Of a stretch of 64,000 bases of DNA, positions 7,953-16,121 are shown in pieces. This DNA comes from an uncultured Oligoflexia bacterium. GTDB taxonomy: Bacteria; Bdellovibrionota; Bacteriovoracia; Bacteriovoracales; Bacteriovoracaceae. The notes beneath the pieces were generated by a model that had not been told where the DNA came from, searched no databases, and saw nothing but the letters and a program-made list of their open reading frames with translations. Position 1 is the first letter of the stretch. Each line of letters opens with the position of its first letter. The DNA lies in the NCBI GenBank assembly GCA_937120495.1, contig CAKZJW010000074.1, forward strand, positions 1 through 64,000. Direction: 5' to 3'. Made by a program: the position numbers and the translations under genes.

Positions 7953-8840
7953 TTAAAAGAATGGGTAAATAGTACCGAAGTGAATTTGTCCGATAATAAT
8001 TGAAGCTAAAAATGCACATGTCAGAAAAAGAGCTCCCTCGTAAATCCCTTGTCCGAGGTGAAGATTGTCTCTATCCTCAGAGTCATGATGTTCTGAAATC
8101 TTGAAAATATAGCTTATACCAATTCTAAATATTGGAATAATAAGAGCCCCAAGAAGGACCTTAAGAATGACTTGAACACAGTAAGAGGTAATATCATGGT
8201 GTTCGTGAGAGAAAGCAGCTCCAATTAAGATTGTGTTTCCCATTAGGAATCCACTATATGAAATAGAGAGACCAACATTTTTTTGAATCATCAAACTATT
8301 AAATGCTAGCTTAGAAATAAATTTATAAAGCTTGGTAGTGAAGCCAAAAATTACAAGTGCAAATAGCCAAAGAATAAAAAGAATAACTAGTGAAGTTTCA
8401 GACTCTTTAAATATTGTACGAATGATGTAGGCCAAACAAATAGACATTGTAAAACTTACGATCCCATAAGCCATATTCTTCTTTTTTAAAACTTCATCTT
8501 TGTATTCAAAATTATAAAAAACGATACTTTCCATAACCCATATTGAAAGAAGGTAGAGAACAAAGCCTATAATTCCCCAAACAAAAAAATGAAAAGAGCT
8601 TATAAAGACACCAATATACTCATTAAATTCAAGAGTCGAAAATATAAGAGCTACCCCGATTAATCTAGAAAAGATATGAAGAGTATCAACTGGATTCTCA
8701 GCAGGATAAATTTTCTTGAGAATCTGTTTTTTCTTCGAAGGGTAAAAAATTGTATGAGCGTACTTGTATAAAAAAAGTGCAATACATATAAAACCTGTGA
8801 ATAGAACTCGGATCAACAATTTATCAAAAATTTCATTCAT
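7953..8840 (-). CDS. multi-pass membrane protein, DUF350-like
   Basis: A 295-residue integral membrane protein with about eight hydrophobic segments. Two stretches, NVGLSISYSGFLMGNTILIGAAF and, near the C-terminus, an LGQGIYEGALFLTCAF-type segment, resemble the two repeated helices of DUF350 (YjfL-type) proteins, and the total length is about twice the usual DUF350 unit. A His-rich loop (SHEHHD) lies between helices. The function of DUF350 proteins is not established. It starts 9 bases after the stop of the secreted-protein gene, so the two are probably co-transcribed. The family call is from pattern recognition only. Confidence 0.5.
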   Translation of the reverse strand: MNEIFDKLLIRVLFTGFICIALFLYKYAHTIFYPSKKKQILKKIYPAENPVDTLHIFSRLIGVALIFSTLEFNEYIGVFISSFHFFVWGIIGFVLYLLSIWVMESIVFYNFEYKDEVLKKKNMAYGIVSFTMSICLAYIIRTIFKESETSLVILFILWLFALVIFGFTTKLYKFISKLAFNSLMIQKNVGLSISYSGFLMGNTILIGAAFSHEHHDITSYCVQVILKVLLGALIIPIFRIGISYIFKISEHHDSEDRDNLHLGQGIYEGALFLTCAFLASIIIGQIHFGTIYPFF

Positions 8841-8849
8841 ATTTATTCC

Positions 8850-9512
8850 TTAAAAATTTCTTTTTAAATAATCTTTAAAAAAGCCTTTAAAATTAATTTG
8901 TTTATCAGAGTTTCTTTTATAAAAAGACGGAAAATACTGTTTCGATATTTCTCCATTCAATCCAAACTCATCATTAAATCCAAAGAAGACTTTATTATTG
9001 TTTAGACGAACCTGAACTTCTTGATAAAACTTGTATGTCGGGTGAAATTTACCCCAACCCAAGTAGGCCGGAAGGTGTCTGTAGACTCTGTAGAATCTCC
9101 ACTCTTTGTCATTATTTCTATTCTTTCTCCACGAGCCAAAATTTCGATCACCAATAAATATCGAGCCGGGAGGAAGAGGAGTGTCATTAACTCTTTCATC
9201 TTCAAATCTTCTGAAAATAGAAAGGCCTATATGCTCTTTATGTTGAGAAGAAAATTGACTGGATGTTCTGGCAATTATTTCTTCATAAGATTGGAAGCCA
9301 TATACAACTTTATACTTGTGATAATAAGTTTTAATTATGAATCCAGTAGAGTGAATATCAGTTAAGATAACTGAGGCTGGTCCCGCTCCAATTAGTTTGG
9401 CTAGGCTCTCTTTGTTAAACACATAGTTAACACCATACTCAGATGGAGATAAACTTTTAGATAATCCCAAGTAAACTAAAAGTAGTAACAAATAAATAAT
9501 GAGTTTATTCAT
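8850..9512 (-). CDS. exported protein of unknown function
   Basis: The 220-residue product begins with a hydrophobic signal sequence or anchor (about 1-19) and has no lipobox. The mature part is rich in Tyr, Phe and Lys, contains PLPPGSIFIGD and repeated YR/YRVYRHLP aromatic-basic stretches, and is basic at its C-terminus. It starts one base after the stop of the HD-domain gene and is followed 9 bases later by the DUF350-like gene, so it belongs to the same transcript. No family is recognised. Confidence 0.6.
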   Translation of the reverse strand: MNKLIIYLLLLLVYLGLSKSLSPSEYGVNYVFNKESLAKLIGAGPASVILTDIHSTGFIIKTYYHKYKVVYGFQSYEEIIARTSSQFSSQHKEHIGLSIFRRFEDERVNDTPLPPGSIFIGDRNFGSWRKNRNNDKEWRFYRVYRHLPAYLGWGKFHPTYKFYQEVQVRLNNNKVFFGFNDEFGLNGEISKQYFPSFYKRNSDKQINFKGFFKDYLKRNF

Positions 9513-9513
9513 A

Positions 9514-10812
9514 CTATGATTGTACTATCTTTAAAATTTCTGTCTTGTTTTTTTCAGCTAAAGTTTCAAATTCACAGTGAATTCGTGCTACAGAGTGTGA
9601 CTGACTAAATTTCTCGAATAAAGAAGTCGCTTCGTGGATATCTTGAATAAATAATTGCTCCGAGAAAATACCAGACTCTCGAACAACTTTAAGAGGATAT
9701 TTATTAGAAGAAGTATCATTCTCGTTGTAGTACTTTGATAAGCGTCCACTAGATGAACATTTAATAAAATCTATTCCTTCTGATGAAAGATAATTCTCTA
9801 GTTGTTTAAGTTGTCCAATTTGTGAAGTACCAAAAGTTTCAAATATTTTCTTTGGAATTTGGTTTCTTACTATCTTTTTTGCCCATGGATCATTAGAATT
9901 TCTTAGAATTTTCATAAGGTGATGATCATCGTGCTCAAGATATTGTTCGATATCTGCTGGTATAGAGTACTCCGATGGGGCGTTTGTAAAATACCTTTTA
10001 AGCATCTTTTCCAGACAAACAGACTTGTAGTGAAAATAAACCATAAGAAACATATGGAATCGACATAATAGAAAGTCATCAAACGTAGCAACAGCTCTTT
10101 CTGAAATACCAAGGTAAGCTAGGTCATCAACCTTAGCTATTCTTAAATTATCTATAATCCAGTCGAGGTCAAACTTTCCATAACTAACACCACAAAAATA
10201 ACTATCTCTAAGAAGGTAGTCCATTCTGTCACAGTCCATCTCACTTGATACAAGTTGGTGCATTAAAGGGAAGTAATTTGTCCCTTTATACGTGAAGTAG
10301 TTTGGATCTTGTGTCTCTCCAATAATCAACTCAGCTATATTTAATGGGTTTACACCAAATTCTTCGATTACGCCTTTGAAGGATTCAGTGAATGAAGAGT
10401 CGACAATTGATTTTATAGTGTAATCTTCATGGGTTGCTTGAGCTTCACCATTATGAACAAAACTTTTTGGTAGTTGTAATTCTGCCACTGAAGGCATTAC
10501 AAATTCAGTTGTGTGACTTAGAGGCGCGTGGCCAATATCGTGAAGAAGACATCCAAGTCTTACAGTCTCTTTTAGACGGTCTAGATCTTTGCTTGGTTCG
10601 TGGTCTTTAAAAATGCCATCAAAAACTTTACTGGCAATATCCATTACACCAATAGAGTGAATATATCTTGTGTGAGTGGCACCAGGAAAAACAAATTCTG
10701 AAAAACCAAGTTGTTTAATATTTCTAAGCCTTTGAAAAAAAGGATGTTCAAGTATTTGAATCTCAGAGTCTAAAACTTTGATTGAACCATGGACAGGATC
10801 TCTAACTTCCAC
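9514..10812 (-). CDS. HD-domain phosphohydrolase, SAMHD1/dGTPase-like
   Basis: A 432-residue metal-dependent phosphohydrolase of the COG1078 (SAMHD1-like) group. It opens with the diagnostic VRDPVHGSIKVLD segment and has QRLRNIKQLG, His52 in the RYIHSIGV motif, His91-Asp92 in the LLHDIGHAPLSH motif, and the distal metal Asp in SSEMDCDRMDYLLRDSYFCGV. Family members hydrolyse dNTPs or other nucleotides; the substrate here cannot be read from sequence. It follows the glutaredoxin-like gene by one base, so it is translationally close-coupled with it. Confidence 0.85.
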   Translation of the reverse strand: MEVRDPVHGSIKVLDSEIQILEHPFFQRLRNIKQLGFSEFVFPGATHTRYIHSIGVMDIASKVFDGIFKDHEPSKDLDRLKETVRLGCLLHDIGHAPLSHTTEFVMPSVAELQLPKSFVHNGEAQATHEDYTIKSIVDSSFTESFKGVIEEFGVNPLNIAELIIGETQDPNYFTYKGTNYFPLMHQLVSSEMDCDRMDYLLRDSYFCGVSYGKFDLDWIIDNLRIAKVDDLAYLGISERAVATFDDFLLCRFHMFLMVYFHYKSVCLEKMLKRYFTNAPSEYSIPADIEQYLEHDDHHLMKILRNSNDPWAKKIVRNQIPKKIFETFGTSQIGQLKQLENYLSSEGIDFIKCSSSGRLSKYYNENDTSSNKYPLKVVRESGIFSEQLFIQDIHEATSLFEKFSQSHSVARIHCEFETLAEKNKTEILKIVQS

Positions 10813-10813
10813 A

Positions 10814-11065
10814 TTATGCCTTTATTTTTGATTGGTTCGCTTCAAGCCAATTGATGATATCTAAAGATTCAAAAAGAGGTGAGCCGTCTATGTATAAACA
10901 TGGGACGGTAGAGCGACCAGTTTTTTGTTTATGAAATTGAGCATTTTGCGAGTCAGTAAAAGTATTTTTCATTGAAATACACTCTTCTAGAGAAAGGCTC
11001 TTGATTGCCCCTAAAACTCTTTGGCAAAATGGGCACTGATCATAGTAGTAAAGTTCTAGTTTCAT
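10814..11065 (-). CDS. glutaredoxin-like thioredoxin-fold protein
   Basis: An 83-residue protein with the redox motif Cys11-Pro-Phe-Cys14 near the N-terminus and the cis-proline loop Thr53-Val54-Pro55. The end (SLDIINWLE) resembles the glutathione S-transferase N-terminal domain/glutaredoxin family. It probably performs thiol-disulfide exchange in the cytoplasm. It lies 3 bases after the lysine-rich repeat gene and 1 base before the HD phosphohydrolase gene. Confidence 0.8.
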   Translation of the reverse strand: MKLELYYYDQCPFCQRVLGAIKSLSLEECISMKNTFTDSQNAQFHKQKTGRSTVPCLYIDGSPLFESLDIINWLEANQSKIKA

Positions 11066-11068
11066 AAA

Positions 11069-11836
11069 TTAGTCACCATCAATATCAAAGCCAACAGGTT
11101 TACCACTATTGGCATACTCTGCATCTTCGTCAAAAACTTCATCGTCTTTTTCAAAGTCTTCAGGAGAGTCAAGTCCTTCGTCGTAGCTCCAGCCATATCC
11201 AAATGCGTTACCCTCTGATTCATCATCAGTATTGTATTCATCTGAAAGTAAGCTTTGTGATTCATTTACAATTGGTCTGTTATCTTTCTTTTCCGTCGTT
11301 GTTTCAGCAACTTCTTGAGTTGAAGAATTATCACTAACTATATCCTCTTTAATTAAGTCAACATTTGTTGTCATAACAGGAGCTAACTTTTCAACTTTAG
11401 GAGTAGGTTTATTAGTAACTTTTTTCGCTGCTTTTTTCTTAGCAACTTTCTTAGCAACTTTCTTAGCAACTTTTTTCTTAGCAACTTTTTTCTTAGCAAC
11501 TTTCTTAGCAACTTTCTTAGCTACTTTTTTCTTAGCAACTTTCTTAGCAACTTTTTTAGCAACTTTTTTCTTAGCAACTTTTTTCTTAGCAACTTTTTTC
11601 TTAGCCACTTTTTTCTTAGCAACTTTTTTCTTAGCCACTTTTTTCTTAGCTACTTTTTTCTTAGCCACTTTTTTCTTAGCAACTTTTTTCTTAGCCACTT
11701 TTTTCTTAGCCACTTTTTTCTTAGCTACTTTTTTCTTAGTAACTTTTTTCTTAGTAACTTTTTTCTTAGCTACTTTTTTCTTTGCAACTTTCTTCTTAGC
11801 CACTTTTGTAATCCTTGTTAAAATCTTTTTAATCAT
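11069..11836 (-). CDS. lysine-rich KKKVA tandem-repeat protein (histone H1-like), acidic tail
   Basis: The 255-residue product has a short start, then about residues 12-140 made almost only of KKKVA/KKVA units (some KKKVT). Basic runs of this kind resemble bacterial H1-like or AlgP-type DNA-binding tails. After a Thr/Pro linker the last 90 residues are strongly acidic ([25 protein letters not shown]). So the protein is a basic arm joined to an acidic tail. Pentad and tetrad units alternate in the C-terminal half of the repeat. A good promoter lies just upstream and leaves almost no leader. Nucleoid binding is inference; the repeats are low-complexity, so homology calls would be unreliable. 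Confidence 0.7.
   Translation of the reverse strand: MIKKILTRITKVAKKKVAKKKVAKKKVTKKKVTKKKVAKKKVAKKKVAKKKVAKKKVAKKKVAKKKVAKKKVAKKKVAKKKVAKKKVAKKKVAKKVAKKVAKKKVAKKVAKKVAKKKVAKKKVAKKVAKKVAKKKAAKKVTNKPTPKVEKLAPVMTTNVDLIKEDIVSDNSSTQEVAETTTEKKDNRPIVNESQSLLSDEYNTDDESEGNAFGYGWSYDEGLDSPEDFEKDDEVFDEDAEYANSGKPVGFDIDGD
11415..11806 (-). repeat. 15/12-bp tandem repeat coding for KKKVA/KKVA
   Basis: About 26 near-identical units (on the plus strand, CTTAGCAACTTTTTT with third-position changes such as CTTAGCCAC and CTTAGCTAC). Some units are 12 bases long, dropping one Lys codon. All length changes are multiples of three, so the frame is kept. Confidence 0.9.
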
Positions 11837-11846
11837 AAGTAGAGCT

Positions 11847-11876
11847 ATTATATAAGCTGAGGGGTAGAAGTGTAAA
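11847..11876 (-). promoter_or_regulatory. sigma70-type promoter of the lysine-rich protein gene
   Basis: On the minus strand, TTTACA (11876-11871) and a perfect TATAAT (11852-11847) are separated by 18 bases. The expected transcript start, around 11840, is only about 4 bases before the ATG at 11836, and no Shine-Dalgarno sequence is present. This suggests a leaderless mRNA. Confidence 0.5.
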
Positions 11877-11884
11877 TAAGGGAA

Positions 11885-14596
11885 TTAATGGTTTAGGTCA
11901 CCAATATTCAGGTTGAGTTGGCCAAAGTCTAATGGGTTTTTAAAACTTTGCTGTTTCGTGTCGGAGTTTGTACCAGCAGAAGGGTTACCATCTGAAAATA
12001 TAGGTATTCCAGCAGAGGATTCGACAAAATTTCTCGAGCTACCCTGTGATAAGGATTTTAGAGGGATAAACTTCGCAGAATAAAAGTTTCTGTTCATGTT
12101 TTCAGATTTTCCTCTGAGTCTATTTTGCCATACCCCTTTTAGGGATGCGTCATTTTGTTCGATCGGGTGATAAGCTGTAAACAAATTTTCATTTTTCCCA
12201 TTTGGAAGAGTTAGCTTTGTTAAATGAAAAGATGGATTTAGTAGACTTGATGAAGAGAAATACTTCTCCATCATCCCAGAAAGATAAGAGTCTTCAGGAG
12301 TAACGCCTGGAGGTGTACATCCAGTTAGATCCCTGACTAGGCCTTCACTTTGCGCCTGTAGTCCATAATAAAAAAACATAAACTTTCCTGCGATACTTTT
12401 ACAGGTAGGGATGGCGTTAGGTCCAAATGGGTCACCTTGCATAGAGCTTAAAGGTATGTCAGATATTAAGTCAGCAGCATTTTTTCCTAAGTCATTTGCG
12501 GTTGCACCAGAGCTATTGTCTTTGTAGATTGATGCAGAAGCGGAGTTCATTGATTTAAGATATTTTAGAATCGCTGGCTTTTGATTTTTTAAATAAATAT
12601 TCATTACGTTTTTAACTTGGCCGGCATTATCAAGAAGGGCATCTTGTCCAAAAAGTGGAGCGTAAATCTGCATCTCATAACTTTTATGAGAATCATCTAC
12701 GGCCTCAGGACTAACACCTTTTGCAATAAAGCCAAAAGAGTCGAGAGCTAGATCTTGATTAATACTTTCTGTAGTGGGTATCAAGTAGTTATTAGCTTCC
12801 CATTTAGTAGGAGCTCTTACTTTTAAAATACCTTTTCTTATTCTTTCAGTATCGATCGCTGCATTTATTGGTCCAAGGTTCTTTTTAAATTTTTCAAACA
12901 TATCAGCATTATATAATCCAGATTGTAGTTCTTGACTTGTATCAGAAGGATTTAAGACAGCAATATTTTGTCCGTCAAAGTAATCATTTGATTCAATACT
13001 ATCTCCTGGATAGTCGTAAACTAAATTGGGAACAGCAAATACAATTTTGTTTGGATCATCCGCCCAGCCGCCAACTACAGCTGAGTCACTTGATTGCCAG
13101 AAGTTTGATCCTGGAGGGTCTATCGGAAGAGGAGCTCCTGGAGCGTATACACCTGGGGCAAGTGCGTCTCCATTTTTATCGACAAAGTTTGTAGATTTCA
13201 TTCCTGTTAAAAATGCACTAGAAATTTTCTTACTTCCATTTGAAACTCTAGCTTTGATCTCTGACTTGCTACTTACATCCATCAGCATGGGACCGATTCT
13301 TCCACCAAATGGTTTTGCAGCAGCATAGGCTGATATTTTTATTCCATCTTCATCATCGAAAGGGTTAAACATTCCGACAAACTTAGCTTTACCTTCAACT
13401 GCGTAATAAGTTAGAACGTCAGGGTTTTTTACAAAGCCTAATGGGTATCCAGGAACAGGTAATCCCGCTTTTGTTGCAGCACAAGCTGCTTCAGTTTTTA
13501 TAACCTCACCACCAATTGTTGTATTATCTTTTAGCGAAGCAAATATTGTATAAAAGGTAGCAAGGTTTACAGTCATTAATTTTAAATCTAAATAGTATTT
13601 CTTCTTTGCAACAGCGGCCTTTGACCCATCAGGGATAAGAAGATTACTTGTTGAATAAATATTGTCTTCATAAACTTCTTTTGGCGGGATTTCTCTTAGA
13701 GTAAAAGATGATCTAAGCTCATCACTTTCTCCAGATCCACCAAGGTTTCTTAGACCAGAGAAGTAAGCTTTACTTATTCTTTCGTCAGCGGCAACTCTAT
13801 TATTTTGAATCGAATTTATAGACAGACTACAAGCGACACCACCGCCAGGGTTTGAGCAAACTCCTGTTGTGTAAGGGGCTTTATTTACTTGCGCTTCAAG
13901 GCTTCTCATTCTTAATGCAAGTTCAATCGCTTTAGGAAATGCTCCAGAGTTTTTAGACCCTATTTCAGGAGCAATTGTTTGAAGAGCATTTGGTTGATCA
14001 TCAGCAGCAGTAACATTGTAAGCCCAAAGGGTAGTTGTTAAAAAGTTAACCTTACTTCTAAGGGCACAATCGATATTTTTCTGATCTGTAAGTGTATCGA
14101 GAATTGAATTTGTTGTTTGATCAAGACTTCCATAGTTTAGTGGATTAAATCTTGGAAGACCTGGAATAATATAGTTCTTGCATAGTGCTGTCGTTCCCTG
14201 ACCTGCGAAATCAATGCATACGCTTGGTATATTGTATCTATCTTTGGCAGGGTTTGAAGAGTTTGTATTGTAAGAGCTCATGTTAAATTTAACGTTAGAC
14301 CCAGAGGCACTTCCTTCAACATCTTTTATATTTAGATTTCCAAGAACGTAATATTTAAACAACCATTCTTTATAGGTATTTCTCATTTCCCAGTTGAGGT
14401 AAGAAATATTTGTAAGCTGTCTCGCTTGAACGGATGCTCCGGCATATGCAGCAGCATCTGTTGCATTTTGGAGGTTGATTTTTACTTTTACAAAAATACC
14501 AATGTTTATAATGAAGGCGAGAAAAGACAGAAGCACAAATAGAGTTGTGGCAAAAAATAAGCTTATTTGTCCTTTTGAATTAATAATCTTTTTCAT
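11885..14596 (-). CDS. large TadG-like (Flp pilus-associated) membrane-anchored extracytoplasmic protein
   Basis: From ATG 14596 the protein has 903 residues. The N-terminus KGQISLFFATTLFVLLSF and the following NLQNATDAAAYAGA segment are the hallmark of TadE/TadG-like pilus-assembly proteins: a short basic head, one transmembrane helix, then a helix rich in Ala. The rest (about 60-900) is a large Ser/Asn/Pro-rich extracytoplasmic region with no recognised domain. An upstream in-frame ATG at 14641 adds 15 residues but has no ribosome-binding site and gives an odd N-terminus. No other tad/flp genes are near, so it is an orphan. It precedes the lysine-rich repeat gene on the same strand by 48 bases. 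Confidence 0.7.
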   Translation of the reverse strand: MKKIINSKGQISLFFATTLFVLLSFLAFIINIGIFVKVKINLQNATDAAAYAGASVQARQLTNISYLNWEMRNTYKEWLFKYYVLGNLNIKDVEGSASGSNVKFNMSSYNTNSSNPAKDRYNIPSVCIDFAGQGTTALCKNYIIPGLPRFNPLNYGSLDQTTNSILDTLTDQKNIDCALRSKVNFLTTTLWAYNVTAADDQPNALQTIAPEIGSKNSGAFPKAIELALRMRSLEAQVNKAPYTTGVCSNPGGGVACSLSINSIQNNRVAADERISKAYFSGLRNLGGSGESDELRSSFTLREIPPKEVYEDNIYSTSNLLIPDGSKAAVAKKKYYLDLKLMTVNLATFYTIFASLKDNTTIGGEVIKTEAACAATKAGLPVPGYPLGFVKNPDVLTYYAVEGKAKFVGMFNPFDDEDGIKISAYAAAKPFGGRIGPMLMDVSSKSEIKARVSNGSKKISSAFLTGMKSTNFVDKNGDALAPGVYAPGAPLPIDPPGSNFWQSSDSAVVGGWADDPNKIVFAVPNLVYDYPGDSIESNDYFDGQNIAVLNPSDTSQELQSGLYNADMFEKFKKNLGPINAAIDTERIRKGILKVRAPTKWEANNYLIPTTESINQDLALDSFGFIAKGVSPEAVDDSHKSYEMQIYAPLFGQDALLDNAGQVKNVMNIYLKNQKPAILKYLKSMNSASASIYKDNSSGATANDLGKNAADLISDIPLSSMQGDPFGPNAIPTCKSIAGKFMFFYYGLQAQSEGLVRDLTGCTPPGVTPEDSYLSGMMEKYFSSSSLLNPSFHLTKLTLPNGKNENLFTAYHPIEQNDASLKGVWQNRLRGKSENMNRNFYSAKFIPLKSLSQGSSRNFVESSAGIPIFSDGNPSAGTNSDTKQQSFKNPLDFGQLNLNIGDLNH

Positions 14597-14726
14597 ATTT
14601 TTAGCACATTTGGCCCCGGTAAAAAATGCCCGTGGGAGCATTGTGTCACTTAAAAACCCCTAATTTAGAAATTATAGCTCAATCATTTATTATAAGTCAC
14701 TGATAAATGGACAGAGAGTTTTGGTA

Positions 14727-14880
14727 CAGAACTTGAAATAAGAATAGCACCTAAAGGGTGCCGATCTTTAGGTGTTGAACGTCAGTTGAATTCGGCAAAC
14801 ACTTCTAGTTCACGTCTGTTAACGTTTACTCTTCGTAAATTCACCCCTGGAGTATGGAGATACTCCAGAGGTCCTTTTTA
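14727..14880 (+). ncRNA. candidate structured RNA with loop pseudoknot and terminator
   Basis: The 312-base gap between the TadG-like and zinc-ribbon genes has strong secondary structure. A 9-bp stem CACCTAAAG/CTTTAGGTG (14748-14756/14766-14774) carries a loop whose TGCCGA (14759-14764) is complementary to TCGGCA (14792-14797), allowing a 6-bp pseudoknot. An outer helix GAACTTGAA/TTCTAGTTC (about 14730-14738/14803-14811, one mismatch) could enclose it. A terminator-like hairpin with a T5 run follows. It could be a small RNA or a leader/riboswitch. No known RNA family is recognised. Confidence 0.4.
14845..14879 (+). terminator. terminator-like hairpin
   Basis: CTGGAGTAT/ATACTCCAG (14847-14855/14860-14868) with a GGAG loop, extended by two G-C pairs past a bulged A, then TTTTT at 14875-14879. 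The T-run is on the plus strand only. There is no plus-strand protein gene upstream for which it would be the terminator, which supports an RNA gene or leader before it. Confidence 0.5.
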
Positions 14881-14908
14881 CTGTGTGGCTAGGAAAATAT
14901 TGTATGTA

Positions 14909-14937
14909 TTTAGGAGTATCAAAAGCTCTGATATAAT
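14909..14937 (+). promoter_or_regulatory. promoter of the zinc-ribbon membrane protein gene
   Basis: A perfect TATAAT at 14932-14937 stands 17 bases after a weak -35 (TTTAGG, 14909-14914). The expected start at about 14944 leaves a very short leader that still contains the AAAGGAG of the gene at 14955. Confidence 0.35.
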
Positions 14938-14954
14938 TGTGAAAGGAGAGTTAG

Positions 14955-15419
14955 ATGGAAATAAAAACAGACCTTTCAAACTTAAGAAATAAGAAATTTT
15001 TTAAGGTTAAGAATTCACAAAAGGATTTTTTGTGTGCTCTTTGTAAATCTCCAAGACAGATGCGTTACTCTAAAAACTTGTCTGAAATTAAATATATCCA
15101 AATTATTTTACTCTCTGCTTTTTTGAGTTGGAGTGGTTATGAATATATTGGACTAAAGTCACTAAGTGCTATTTTGATTGTTTGGCCAGTCTTTGAGCTA
15201 ACAAATAAGCTTCTATATAGAAAAGAGATACCTTGCCCATACTGCGGATTTGACGCTACTTGGTATAGAAGAGATGTAAAAGTCGCAAAGAAAAAAGTTG
15301 AGGAATTTTGGTCGGAGAGACTGCCTTCAAAATCTGAAGCTGAAGAAATAAAGCCTATTGAAGTTTCAAGTATTGACTCTGAAAATGAAGCTTTTGATCA
15401 AGAAAATCCACTCCAGTAA
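14955..15419 (+). CDS. zinc-ribbon membrane protein, unknown function
   Basis: The 154-residue protein has two CxxC pairs, Cys-Ala-Leu-Cys near residue 27-30 and Cys-Pro-Tyr-Cys near 93-96, which probably form a zinc ribbon. Between them lie two hydrophobic segments (about 50-65 and 68-85), so the metal site would sit on the cytoplasmic face of a membrane hairpin. The C-terminal 50 residues are acidic and low in complexity. A strong AAAGGAGAG precedes the ATG. The same zinc-ribbon/hairpin layout is known from uncharacterised proteins; the function is unknown. Confidence 0.65.
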   Translation: MEIKTDLSNLRNKKFFKVKNSQKDFLCALCKSPRQMRYSKNLSEIKYIQIILLSAFLSWSGYEYIGLKSLSAILIVWPVFELTNKLLYRKEIPCPYCGFDATWYRRDVKVAKKKVEEFWSERLPSKSEAEEIKPIEVSSIDSENEAFDQENPLQ

Positions 15420-15588
15420 ACAAATCGAAAGCATGCACCGCATGCAATATCCCTTATTACAATAAGTTATCAAAAGCCGCTCTGGTCGAGCCTTTGTAAT
15501 TATCAGTGTCAGCTAATAAAGTTATTTTGTAGCTTTAATAATGAAGAAATATGTTATAAACATTGGTAATAAACATGAAGGAGAGACA

Positions 15589-16041
15589 ATGAGCGTAAAC
15601 AAAGTCATCATTTTAGGACGTCTAGGACAAGATCCAGAAATTAAGTACACACCATCAGGAGCTGCAGTTTGTAATTTTTCACTAGCAACATCTGAAACGT
15701 GGAATGATAAAAACTCTGGTCAAAAACAAGAAAGAACTGAGTGGCATAGAATTGTTGTTTGGGGAAAGCTTGCTGAGCTTTGTAACCAATATTTATCAAA
15801 AGGTAGACAAGCATTTGTTGAGGGAAAACTTCAAACAAGATCTTGGGATGATAAAGACGGTAACAAAAGATATACAACTGAAATCAACGCAACAACTGTT
15901 CAGTTTATTGGTGGACAAGCAAGTACTGGTTCAAACGCTAATTATAATAACAATAATCAAGCTCAATCAAATGAAGCACCAGCAAAAGAATACAATATTT
16001 CTTCTGATGCTAACTTTGCGTCTGACGATATACCGTTTTAG
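15589..16041 (+). CDS. ssb: single-stranded DNA-binding protein
   Basis: SSB coats single-stranded DNA in replication, repair and recombination. From ATG 15589 it has 150 residues: an OB-fold (about 1-110, opening [15 protein letters not shown] and containing [10 protein letters not shown] and [17 protein letters not shown]), an Asn/Gln-rich linker and the acidic tip DDIPF that recruits partner proteins. AAGGAGAG precedes this ATG; the longer frame from 15541 lacks such a site. A rho-independent terminator follows the stop, so it is probably monocistronic. Confidence 0.95.
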   Translation: MSVNKVIILGRLGQDPEIKYTPSGAAVCNFSLATSETWNDKNSGQKQERTEWHRIVVWGKLAELCNQYLSKGRQAFVEGKLQTRSWDDKDGNKRYTTEINATTVQFIGGQASTGSNANYNNNNQAQSNEAPAKEYNISSDANFASDDIPF

Positions 16042-16066
16042 AAATTATTTAAATTATAAGTATAAG

Positions 16067-16094
16067 GCCTCACAATATGTGGGGCTTTTTTTTT
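16067..16094 (+). terminator. rho-independent terminator of ssb
   Basis: GCCTCAC/GTGGGGC (16067-16073/16079-16085, one G-T pair) with a 5-base loop, then nine T residues. Confidence 0.85.
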
Positions 16095-16121
16095 GAAAAA
16101 TAAATATACTGGCTGGTGAAA

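Noticed and set aside
9021..9365. 114-codon plus-strand frame opposite the exported protein gene
   Set aside because: No ribosome-binding site, and the minus-strand frame fits a close-packed operon.
11415..11806. The tandem repeat as a CRISPR-like array
   Set aside because: Units are 12-15 bases with no spacers, and they code in frame for KKKVA.
14748..14868. 6S RNA, SRP RNA or a known riboswitch class
   Set aside because: No closing stem with central bubble, no SRP-type core, and no consensus of the riboswitch classes I could recall fits.
14786..14992. 68-codon frame across the structured RNA region
   Set aside because: It overlaps the zinc-ribbon gene start, has no ribosome-binding site and runs through the terminator-like hairpin.
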